Assembly: GCA_023255355.1 (NCBI GenBank)
Contig: JALRIU010000339.1
Location: 1-9,940 of the forward strand
From: Pseudomonadales bacterium
GTDB taxonomy: Bacteria; Pseudomonadota; Gammaproteobacteria; Pseudomonadales; JAHEIH01
Length of the DNA stretch: 9,940 nt
Direction of reading: 5' to 3'
Both the position numbers and the translations under genes were made by a program. Of this stretch, positions 1 to 6,217 are shown piece after piece. Position 1 is the stretch's first letter. Each line of letters starts with the position of its first letter. Below the pieces are notes generated by a model. That model had not been told where the DNA came from. It saw only the letters and a list, made by a program, of their open reading frames with translations, and did no database searches.

Positions 1-2
1 GC

Positions 3-980
3 CGTAATGCAAGTATTGAGCAGCAGGTAATTTTCAACGAAGAATATGCTCGTGCCGGCGGACCAGGTCGTGTTGGTCATATCGGTGAAACGCTTATGGG
101 ACCAACTCTCATTCAGTTCGGTACGCAGGCTCAAAAAGAAAAATACCTGCCTGGTATTCGTGAGGGTAAACACTACTGGTGCCAAGGATATTCTGAACCT
201 GGCGCGGGTTCCGATCTGGCGAATGTGAAGACCAAGGCAGAGTTCGACGAAAATGATCAGAAATGGGTGATTAATGGTCAAAAGGTTTGGACTTCGCTGG
301 CGCAAGACTCGGATTATTGTTTTGTAATCGCTAGAACTGATATGAGCCAAGTGGGACATAAAGGACTAGGCTTTTTTATGGTCGCTCTCGATCAACCTGG
401 CGTTACTGTTAGACCTATTGAACAACTGACAGGTACGGCGGAATTTAACGAAGTATTTTTCGATGATGCTGTGTGTGCTGCAGATGATATTCTAGGGCAA
501 CCAGGTCAGGGATGGGCTGTTGCCATGGCTTTGCTTGGTTTTGAACGTGGTGTTTCAACCCTTGGTCAACAAATGCTGTTCCAAAATGAGCTTGATGACA
601 TTATAAAAATCGCAAAACAGAATGGCGCAGCAAAGGATCCAATGATTAGGCAGCGTATCGCCGAAGCTCACATGGGGTTGCGTACCATGCGCTATAACTC
701 AATGCGAATGTTGTCGGGTGGTGATGGAAGTCAGCTCAGTCGTGAGGCTATGATCTACAAGCTGTATTGGTCAAGTTGGCACAGAAACCTCGGAAAGTTA
801 GCGATGGATGTATTAGGCGAGGCTGCCGAACTTTTAGTCGCTGAACCTTATGAACTTAATCGTCTGCAATCTATGTTCTTGTTTACTCGTGCCGACACTA
901 TATACGGCGGCACCAATCAAATTCAACGCAACTTAATCGCCGAAAAGGCATTGGGTTTACCGAGAGAACCAAGAGGTTAA
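3..980 (+). CDS. Acyl-CoA dehydrogenase, FadE family (5'-truncated by window edge)
   Basis: This flavoenzyme introduces an alpha,beta double bond into an acyl-CoA thioester. The open frame runs from the left edge with no stop, so the start lies upstream. The visible 325 residues compare with a usual 380-400, so roughly 60-70 N-terminal residues are missing; the ATG at 96 is internal. The family signature GYSEPGAGSDLA lies at about nt 183-218 and the C-terminal flavin/dimer segment YGGTNQIQRN at about nt 903-932. The medium-chain-type catalytic Glu of YEGT is Gly here. The Glu of GFERG (codon 543-545) sits where isovaleryl-CoA dehydrogenase and the mycobacterial FadE26-type subunit carry their catalytic base, so it is the likely base. 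The ipdF-like gene follows after 2 bases, which suggests a FadE30-like role on HIP-CoA intermediates. Many cholesterol FadEs are alpha2beta2 heteromers, so a partner subunit may be encoded upstream. The family is certain; the substrate is inferred. Confidence 0.93.
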   Translation, partial: RNASIEQQVIFNEEYARAGGPGRVGHIGETLMGPTLIQFGTQAQKEKYLPGIREGKHYWCQGYSEPGAGSDLANVKTKAEFDENDQKWVINGQKVWTSLAQDSDYCFVIARTDMSQVGHKGLGFFMVALDQPGVTVRPIEQLTGTAEFNEVFFDDAVCAADDILGQPGQGWAVAMALLGFERGVSTLGQQMLFQNELDDIIKIAKQNGAAKDPMIRQRIAEAHMGLRTMRYNSMRMLSGGDGSQLSREAMIYKLYWSSWHRNLGKLAMDVLGEAAELLVAEPYELNRLQSMFLFTRADTIYGGTNQIQRNLIAEKALGLPREPRG

Positions 981-982
981 TT

Positions 983-1765
983 ATGTCTATGCCTGAATAT
1001 GTTGAAGGTCACAATCTGCTGCAAGGCAAACACGTCCTCATTACTGCAGCCGCGGGCGCCGGTATAGGCTTTGCTGCCGCCAAGAGATGCGTGGAAGAAG
1101 GCGCGTCTAGTGTTCTTGTTAGTGATATCCATGAAGGACGATTGGCCCAAGCGGTGGAGACATTACGCACGCTGAATCCTGCATGTCAGGTAGACGGTAA
1201 AACCGCCAATGTGACCTCTGAAGACGATGTTCAAGCACTCGTGAATTGGGCTGAGGAACTGACGGGCGGTGTCGATGTTCTCATTAATAATGCGGGTCTT
1301 GGCGGCACAAAGTTACTTGTCGATATGACGGATGAAGAATGGCATCGCGTCATCGATATCACCCTTACCGGTACCATGCGAATGAGCCGTGCGATCCTGA
1401 AAAAAATGCAACCTCGTAAGTCTGGCGTCATTGTGAATAATGCCTCGGTCCTGGGTTGGCGTGCTCAAGTGGAACAATGTCACTATGCAGCCGCTAAGGC
1501 AGGCGTAATGGCGTTAACAAGGTGTTCAGCCATGGAAGCAGCCCCCCACGGTATTCGTATCAATGCAGTTTCACCTAGTATAGCAATGCACGATTTTTTA
1601 AGAAAAACTACTCCCCCTGAATTACTAAAAGAGCTGTCTGCTAAAGAGGCGTTTGGTCGTCCAGCAGAGGTATGGGAGGTCGCCAACGTTATGGTATTTT
1701 TGGCCTCAAATTATTCCAGTTATATGACCGGAGAAGTTGTCTCCGTGTCGAGTCAACACGCTTAA
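983..1765 (+). CDS. ipdF: IpdF-like short-chain dehydrogenase of steroid C/D-ring degradation
   Basis: A 260-residue classical SDR. The Rossmann glycine motif TAAAGAGIG is at residues 21-29. Asp48 ends beta-strand 2, which suggests NAD rather than NADP. NNAG is at 102-105, Ser155 is in NNASVLGWRAQ, and Tyr168 and Lys172 form YAAAK. From memory, the blocks NNASVLGWRAQ, HYAAAKAGVMALTRCSA, INAVSPSIA and TGEVVSVSSQH closely match Mycobacterium tuberculosis IpdF (Rv3559c), not generic FabG. IpdF works on the 5-oxo/5-hydroxy group of the CoA-activated C/D-ring remnant (HIP-CoA). The fourth SDR tetrad residue, usually Asn in a DxNLxG stretch, is Thr127. The start at 983 has an AGAGG ribosome site at about 972-976; a second ATG at 989 is possible. 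An acyl-CoA dehydrogenase precedes it and a thiolase follows, like fadE30 and fadA6 in the KstR2 regulon. Confidence 0.88.
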   Translation: MSMPEYVEGHNLLQGKHVLITAAAGAGIGFAAAKRCVEEGASSVLVSDIHEGRLAQAVETLRTLNPACQVDGKTANVTSEDDVQALVNWAEELTGGVDVLINNAGLGGTKLLVDMTDEEWHRVIDITLTGTMRMSRAILKKMQPRKSGVIVNNASVLGWRAQVEQCHYAAAKAGVMALTRCSAMEAAPHGIRINAVSPSIAMHDFLRKTTPPELLKELSAKEAFGRPAEVWEVANVMVFLASNYSSYMTGEVVSVSSQHA

Positions 1766-1774
1766 GGAGCACAC

Positions 1775-2977
1775 ATGCGAGAAGCTGTTATCGTCGCTAC
1801 TGCAAGAACCCCAATTGGCAAGGCGTTTCGTGGTGCCTTTAATAATACAGAGGCGCCAGCCATGGGCGGGCATGTTATTCAGGCATTGATGCAGCGAACA
1901 GGCATCGACCCTTCGCGTGTTGAAGACGTCATTATCGGCGCTGCAGCGCAGCAGGGTACCCAGGCCTACAATCTAGGTCGATTATGCGCCATTACCGGTG
2001 GTCTGCCTGAGAGCGTTGCTGGTATGACTGTTGATCGTCAGTGCTCCTCAGGTTTGATGACTATTTCAATGGCGGCTAAATCGATTATGGTCGGCGAAAT
2101 GGATATCGCCATTGCCGGCGGACTCGAATCGATCTCCTTGGTACAAAACAAGCACAAAAATACCTACCGTAATGTCTCTAAAACTGTGCTGAATTATTCT
2201 CCGCGCGCATATATCAGTATGATCGAGACTGCAGAATTGGTATCGCAACGCTATGGGATTAGTCGTCTGGCCCAGGATGAGTATTCACTCATGAGCCAAC
2301 AGCGTACTGCGACAGCTCAACATGCGGGTGCATTTAACGACGAAATCGTTGCGATGACGGTCGAACAAGAGTTATTCAATCGTGAAACCAAAGAGGTTTC
2401 ATATAAAACTGTCACCTTGTCTCAGGATGAGGGTAATCGCCCCTCTACAACGTTAGAGAGCTTGGCGAGCCTCGAGCCAGTCTTACCTGAGGGTCAATTC
2501 AGTGGTGCTGGTCAATTTATTACCGCGGGTAATGCCTCGCAGCTTTCTGATGGTGCATCGGCAGTGATGTTGATGGATTCACGCGTTGCCGCGCAAGAAG
2601 GCTTGCAGCCTCTAGGTATTTATAGAGGGGTTGCGGTTGCAGGTTGTGCTGCCGACGAAATGGGGATTGGCCCAATATACGCGGTGCCTAAATTGTTAAA
2701 ACAGCATGGTCTAACCGTCGATGACATTGATCTATGGGAGCTCAATGAGGCATTTGCCTGTCAGGTACTCTATTGTCAGCAACAATTAGGGATTGATCCT
2801 AATAAGTTAAATGTTAACGGCGGTGCTATTTCTATTGGTCACCCGTTTGGTATGAGTGGCGCTCGTATGGTCGGCCATGCGCTGATTGAGGCGAAGCGTC
2901 GCGGTGGACGCTTTGTAGTTATTACTATGTGTGTCGGTGGCGGTATGGGTGCCGCCGGATTATTTGAAGTATGTTAA
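1775..2977 (+). CDS. Thiolase (acetyl-CoA acyltransferase), FadA6-like by context
   Basis: A 400-residue thiolase, the normal length for the family. It cleaves a 3-oxoacyl-CoA with free CoA, or runs the reverse condensation. The nucleophile Cys90 lies in DRQCSSG, the NEAF motif starts at Asn324, the catalytic His356 lies in GGAISIGHPFG, and the second Cys386 lies in MCVGGGMGAA, so the active site is complete. The ribosome site AAGGAG (1764-1769) overlaps the stop codon of the SDR gene, giving very tight coupling. The adjacent ipdF-like and acyl-CoA dehydrogenase genes suggest the thiolytic step of HIP ring breakdown, the job of FadA6 in actinobacteria. Sequence alone does not separate this from a general degradative thiolase or from one acting on a steroid side chain. 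No signal peptide or membrane segment is evident, so it should be cytosolic. Confidence 0.93.
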   Translation: MREAVIVATARTPIGKAFRGAFNNTEAPAMGGHVIQALMQRTGIDPSRVEDVIIGAAAQQGTQAYNLGRLCAITGGLPESVAGMTVDRQCSSGLMTISMAAKSIMVGEMDIAIAGGLESISLVQNKHKNTYRNVSKTVLNYSPRAYISMIETAELVSQRYGISRLAQDEYSLMSQQRTATAQHAGAFNDEIVAMTVEQELFNRETKEVSYKTVTLSQDEGNRPSTTLESLASLEPVLPEGQFSGAGQFITAGNASQLSDGASAVMLMDSRVAAQEGLQPLGIYRGVAVAGCAADEMGIGPIYAVPKLLKQHGLTVDDIDLWELNEAFACQVLYCQQQLGIDPNKLNVNGGAISIGHPFGMSGARMVGHALIEAKRRGGRFVVITMCVGGGMGAAGLFEVC

Positions 2978-2980
2978 TTT

Positions 2981-2986
2981 AAGGAG
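2981..2986 (+). promoter_or_regulatory. Ribosome binding site fixing a GTG start
   Basis: The AAGGAG here lies 8 bases before the GTG at 2995. It supports GTG as the real initiation codon of the KstD gene, since no ATG is found in frame just after the preceding stop. Confidence 0.75.
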
Positions 2987-2994
2987 ATTCTGTA

Positions 2995-4707
2995 GTGACT
3001 AATAATAATACATGGGATCGTGAAGTTGACGTCTTAGTCGTAGGTACTGGCAATGGCGGTCTAACTGCTGCTATCTGTAACTATGAAATGGGCTCAAAAG
3101 ATGTTCTTATCATAGAAAAATCAGACAAGGTAGGTGGTACTAGTGCAACCTCTGGTGGTGGCATTTGGATTCCTAATAACCACTATGCCAAGGCGTGTGG
3201 CGCAGAAGATAGCTATGAAGATGCTCGTGAATATTTAAGGCAAACCCTTGACGGAGAAGATGTTCCTGAGGAGCTCATTGATAGTTATCTAATCAATGGT
3301 CCAAAGATGTTGCAGTTTTTGCATGATCGAACGCAAGTTCGCTACGAGTCACTCGAACACTATCCAGATTACTATACAAATTTACCTGGTGCGCGGGCCG
3401 GACATCGCTCTTTAGAGCCTGCACCGTTTATGGCATCTGAGCTTGGTGCCAATTATAAAAATTTAACCTATACCCATTTCATGATGCGCATGTTTGGTGT
3501 GATTCATTTTACCCAAGTTGAAGCACATGTATTAATGGTGCAGTTGCCAGGTTGGAAAAAACTCCTTGGCAAAATGATTTGGGAATACATTAGTGATATT
3601 CCTTGGCGTTTAAGAACCAAAATCTCACGTCGCCTTTGCTGTGGTTCCGCCGGGGTTGGGCGTTTGTATGCCTCAGTACTGGATCGAAACATTCCAATTC
3701 AATTCAAATCATCAATGACTGAATTGATTGTGGACGACGGTAAGGTCGTCGGTGCGATCGTCCAGTCTCCCTCTGGACAAACGCGTATCCGTGCCCGCAA
3801 AGCAGTAGTGTTGGCTGCTGGTGGTTTTGAGAAAAACCAAGAACTGCGTGAAAAATACTTACCTCAACCTACCAATACTGAGTGGAGTGCAGGTTGTCAG
3901 CATAACAAAGGTGAGCCCTTACTCGCTGGTCAGGCTATAGGGGCTAAGACGCGTTTGATGGGCAATGCCTGGTGGACAACAACTCTTTGTGTCCCAGACG
4001 AAGAAGCACCGCGGCTCAGTATCATGGAAAAATCATTCCCTGGATCTTGCGTTGTCAATAAAAAGGGAGAGCGTTTTGCTAATGAATCGCAAAACTATAT
4101 GGCCTTTCAAAAAGAACTATTTAAGGCACATACCGATGATAATCCTTGTGCGCCTGCATATCATGTTTTTGACGCTAAATTCCGTCGCAATTACATCACC
4201 GGGCCATTAATGACGGAATCAATGAAGCCCGATTGGACCATCCCTAAGAAGTGGTTTGAAACGGGTTTTGTTGCTAAAGCCAATACTATTCGTGAGTTGG
4301 CTGAGCAGATGGGTATTGATCCTGACGGCTTAGAAAACACTATCGAAAAAATGAATGCCTATGCCAAAACAGGTGTTGATGAGGATTTCCATCGTGGAGA
4401 ATCTGATTACGACCGCTACTATGCTGACCCATCGATTAAACCTAACCCTTGTCTAGCACCCATTGCTGAAGCACCTTTTTATGCTATGCGTATTGAGGCC
4501 GGCGATTTTGGTACGTTGGGTGGTTTAGATACTGATGTTAATGCCAATGTGCTTGCCGAGAAAGGCGGTAATATTGATGGTCTTTATGCGGTAGGTAATT
4601 GCTCTGCAGCCTTGTTGCCAACTTACCCAGGTCCTGGTGCAACCCTTGGCCCAGCCATGACTATGGCCTATCAGGCTGCCAAACATATTAATGGATACCA
4701 GGACTAA
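2995..4707 (+). CDS. kstD: 3-ketosteroid delta1-dehydrogenase
   Basis: An FAD enzyme that introduces the C1-C2 double bond into 3-ketosteroids, the step that with 9-alpha-hydroxylation leads to opening of ring B. The 570 residues begin with the dinucleotide fold VVGTGNGG (16-22) and Glu41, followed by GGTSATSGGGIWIPN (47-61). The segment YPDYYTNLPG (123-132) probably holds the counterpart of Tyr119 of the Rhodococcus enzyme. YPGPGATLGP (544-553) keeps Tyr544 and Gly548, matching the catalytic Tyr487 and Gly491 pair. The blocks GVDEDFHRGES and DRYY followed by KPNP are also as in mycobacterial KstD (Rv3537, from memory). Its length resembles the longer mycobacterial form, not the 510-residue Rhodococcus form. 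Start is GTG. The next gene begins 2 bases after the stop. A close relative acting on another ring position is possible, but the KstD assignment is strong. Confidence 0.92.
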   Translation: MTNNNTWDREVDVLVVGTGNGGLTAAICNYEMGSKDVLIIEKSDKVGGTSATSGGGIWIPNNHYAKACGAEDSYEDAREYLRQTLDGEDVPEELIDSYLINGPKMLQFLHDRTQVRYESLEHYPDYYTNLPGARAGHRSLEPAPFMASELGANYKNLTYTHFMMRMFGVIHFTQVEAHVLMVQLPGWKKLLGKMIWEYISDIPWRLRTKISRRLCCGSAGVGRLYASVLDRNIPIQFKSSMTELIVDDGKVVGAIVQSPSGQTRIRARKAVVLAAGGFEKNQELREKYLPQPTNTEWSAGCQHNKGEPLLAGQAIGAKTRLMGNAWWTTTLCVPDEEAPRLSIMEKSFPGSCVVNKKGERFANESQNYMAFQKELFKAHTDDNPCAPAYHVFDAKFRRNYITGPLMTESMKPDWTIPKKWFETGFVAKANTIRELAEQMGIDPDGLENTIEKMNAYAKTGVDEDFHRGESDYDRYYADPSIKPNPCLAPIAEAPFYAMRIEAGDFGTLGGLDTDVNANVLAEKGGNIDGLYAVGNCSAALLPTYPGPGATLGPAMTMAYQAAKHINGYQD

Positions 4708-4709
4708 TT

Positions 4710-5180
4710 ATGTTGGATTTAGAAGCTATTGAGCTTATCAAACAATTAAAAGCACGATATTTCCGGTTTTTAGATACTGGAGATATCGACGGTTTAAGGA
4801 CTGTTTTTTGTGATGACGCGCACGCCCACTTTAAGGGGGGCGACTACGATTTTGAGCTTAACGGCTGGGCACAGCTTGAGACATTTTATAAGCGTGCTTT
4901 TAAAGATGAATCATTCGGAATGCATAATGGTCATCACCCAGAGATAAGCGTTGATGGTGATCAAGCGACCGGTATTTGGTATTTAAACGATGTGTTTGTT
5001 CATCTCAAATACAACGTTACGACCATGGGGAGTGCATTATATAAAGATGATTATCGCAAGGAGAATGGTGAATGGCGTATAGCAAATACCCGCTACACCA
5101 GACTCTGGGAAGAAATGCATAAGCGTTCTGAAGATATCATTTTAAAAAGTCGGCCTATTGGCAAACGTCTCCCTGATTAG
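4710..5180 (+). CDS. BaiE-like SnoaL/NTF2-fold dehydratase, copy 1
   Basis: A 156-residue single-domain protein of the SnoaL_4 type, a cone-shaped NTF2 fold. It aligns by eye almost end to end with BaiE, the bile-acid 7-alpha-dehydratase of gut clostridia (166 residues): KARYFRFLD against KGKYFRCLD, MHNGHHPEISVD against MHMGHTPEITID, and GIWYLND against GRWYLED. The BaiE catalytic residues Tyr30, Asp35 and His83 correspond to Tyr17, Asp22 and His72 here, all conserved. The likely reaction is elimination of water from a ring hydroxyl conjugated to a 3-keto-delta4 system, for example at C7; aerobic degraders such as Sphingobium Chol11 have a comparable hydroxysteroid dehydratase. AGGA at 4700-4703 serves as ribosome site. 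It is the last gene of the operon, translationally close to kstD. A ketosteroid isomerase role is the main alternative, but the triad favours dehydration. Confidence 0.83.
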   Translation: MLDLEAIELIKQLKARYFRFLDTGDIDGLRTVFCDDAHAHFKGGDYDFELNGWAQLETFYKRAFKDESFGMHNGHHPEISVDGDQATGIWYLNDVFVHLKYNVTTMGSALYKDDYRKENGEWRIANTRYTRLWEEMHKRSEDIILKSRPIGKRLPD

Positions 5181-5189
5181 CAGTCTCTA

Positions 5190-5221
5190 AAAAAAACCAT
5201 GGTATAGACCATGGTTTTTTT
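5190..5221. terminator. Bidirectional rho-independent terminator
   Basis: A perfect 14-base stem (5190-5203 with 5208-5221) has a four-base loop ATAG. The core is ACCATGG-type, preceded by a run of A and followed by a run of seven T. The A-run on one side becomes a T-run on the other strand, so it can stop transcription from both directions. It lies between the convergent genes ending at 5180 (+) and 5241 (-). Confidence 0.9.
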
Positions 5222-5240
5222 ATCTTGATTCCTGTCCTAA

Positions 5241-6041
5241 TTAAAAAATGAACGGAATAACAGCTTTTCTTTCTTTAGGATAATTTTCAAAATTCTTATG
5301 GAACCAACGATGTGTATAGTAGGCTCTTGGAATTAAATTACCCATCGTCATTGCCAATACAAATACTGCACCTAAGTTCCATGTCATGACTGCAAAGCCT
5401 GTGAACGAAAGAATTTCGCCGAGGTATTGCGGACAAGTAACAAACTTAAAACCACCGCCATAGGGAATTTTGTATCGAGGTTCATCGGGAGAGGGGTTTT
5501 TGGAGCGCAAATTACGCAAGATTGAATCTGAATGGATATTTAATATAAAACCAATCAGGTAAATAACAATACCTATTTGGAAGCGAGGATCATTAAACCA
5601 ATCTGCGGTATATTGATCGCCTAATTCGGAGATATAAGCTGCGTTAAAATAACCATGTAAAAAGATTGTTATCCACCCTGCAATAACGACATTAAAAGAA
5701 AATGACGATGTGCTCCCTGGCTGAACACGCATTAATAACGGTGTGATCAAAGCGCGGTTTGCGTAGTGAATCATCCAGATTGCCAAGAAGAAAAGTGGCA
5801 CAACCTGATCTGATTTTGACCCCATGAAGAACACGATAGGGAACACGATAAGACCTGGGATCTCCATCAGAACCCAGCCGGTTTTAGCATGTAATTTTAA
5901 GCCCTTATTACGCTTGCCTCCGCTGAACCGACCGCCATAAGCAGCAGTTCCAAAAAAACTACCGACCAAAATTAGAATGACATAGACAAAGCCCCCGATG
6001 AGCAGTGAGTCATACAAAGTGTTTCCCGTGTACCATTGCAT
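5241..6041 (-). CDS. Steroid 5-alpha-reductase family membrane protein (3-oxo-5-alpha-steroid 4-dehydrogenase)
   Basis: A 266-residue integral membrane protein with about six to seven hydrophobic helices (around 11-30, 60-74, 82-98, 116-135, 154-168, 205-235). It matches the C-terminal steroid dehydrogenase domain of human SRD5A1/2: NIHSDSILRNLR (168-179), IPYGGGFKFV (192-201), YLGEI (206-210) and the terminal IPFIF. Glu60 in LMEIPG and Tyr93 in IHYANR fit the SRD5A2 substrate residues Glu57 and Tyr91; Asn168 and Asp172 lie in the NADPH site. Such enzymes reduce the C4-C5 double bond of 3-keto-delta4 steroids with NADPH, giving 5-alpha products. The ATG at 6041 is preceded by GGAGA (complement of 6048-6052). 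The gene stands alone, divergent from a delta4-dehydrogenase-like gene and convergent with the kstD operon. Bacterial members exist; a non-steroid enone such as a prenol or fatty enoyl substrate is the alternative. Confidence 0.9.
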   Translation of the reverse strand: MQWYTGNTLYDSLLIGGFVYVILILVGSFFGTAAYGGRFSGGKRNKGLKLHAKTGWVLMEIPGLIVFPIVFFMGSKSDQVVPLFFLAIWMIHYANRALITPLLMRVQPGSTSSFSFNVVIAGWITIFLHGYFNAAYISELGDQYTADWFNDPRFQIGIVIYLIGFILNIHSDSILRNLRSKNPSPDEPRYKIPYGGGFKFVTCPQYLGEILSFTGFAVMTWNLGAVFVLAMTMGNLIPRAYYTHRWFHKNFENYPKERKAVIPFIF

Positions 6042-6217
6042 GGTATTTCTCCAATTAATTAAGTCAGCTATACATTAGGTAAGTCTTGGTAAAAGGTAAT
6101 CTATCATTCGGACTAAACCGCTATTTCTATTTTTTAAATTGCTATCGTCCATTTGGACGCTGCATTTGACTGGTCTGCCGCTTATCGTAAATCATGAAAA
6201 AATAGAGGAACTTATGT
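6042..6217. promoter_or_regulatory. Divergent intergenic control region
   Basis: These 176 bases must carry the promoters of both the 5-alpha-reductase gene (leftward) and the right operon (rightward). The sequence is AT-rich. I see no convincing sigma-70 pair: TTGACT at 6166-6171 could be a rightward -35, but the bases 16-17 downstream (around 6188-6193) are a poor -10. The clearest element is the palindrome at 6146-6159, listed separately. AGAGGA (6204-6209) is the ribosome site for the gene at 6218. Confidence 0.55.
6146..6159. promoter_or_regulatory. Perfect 14-base palindrome, candidate operator
   Basis: CGTCCA, a TT centre and TGGACG form perfect inverted arms. A related half-site ATTCGGAC lies at 6106-6113, against ATTTGGAC at 6151-6158, and both are preceded nearby by CTATC (6101-6105 and 6142-6146). 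Position between divergent genes fits a dimeric repressor site. It does not match the AAC/GTT-type motif I recall for KstR. Regulator identity is unknown and no regulator gene lies in the window. Confidence 0.45.

Noticed and set aside
46..228. Small + strand open frame at the left edge
   Set aside because: It lies in another frame over the acyl-CoA dehydrogenase, which continues with clear family motifs from the left edge.
1231..1686. Antisense open frames inside the SDR gene
   Set aside because: They have no ribosome site or recognisable sequence and lie opposite a well-conserved gene.
6166..6193. TTGACT with TAAATC as a rightward promoter
   Set aside because: The -35 is fair, but the -10 matches only about half of the consensus; too weak to list as a promoter.
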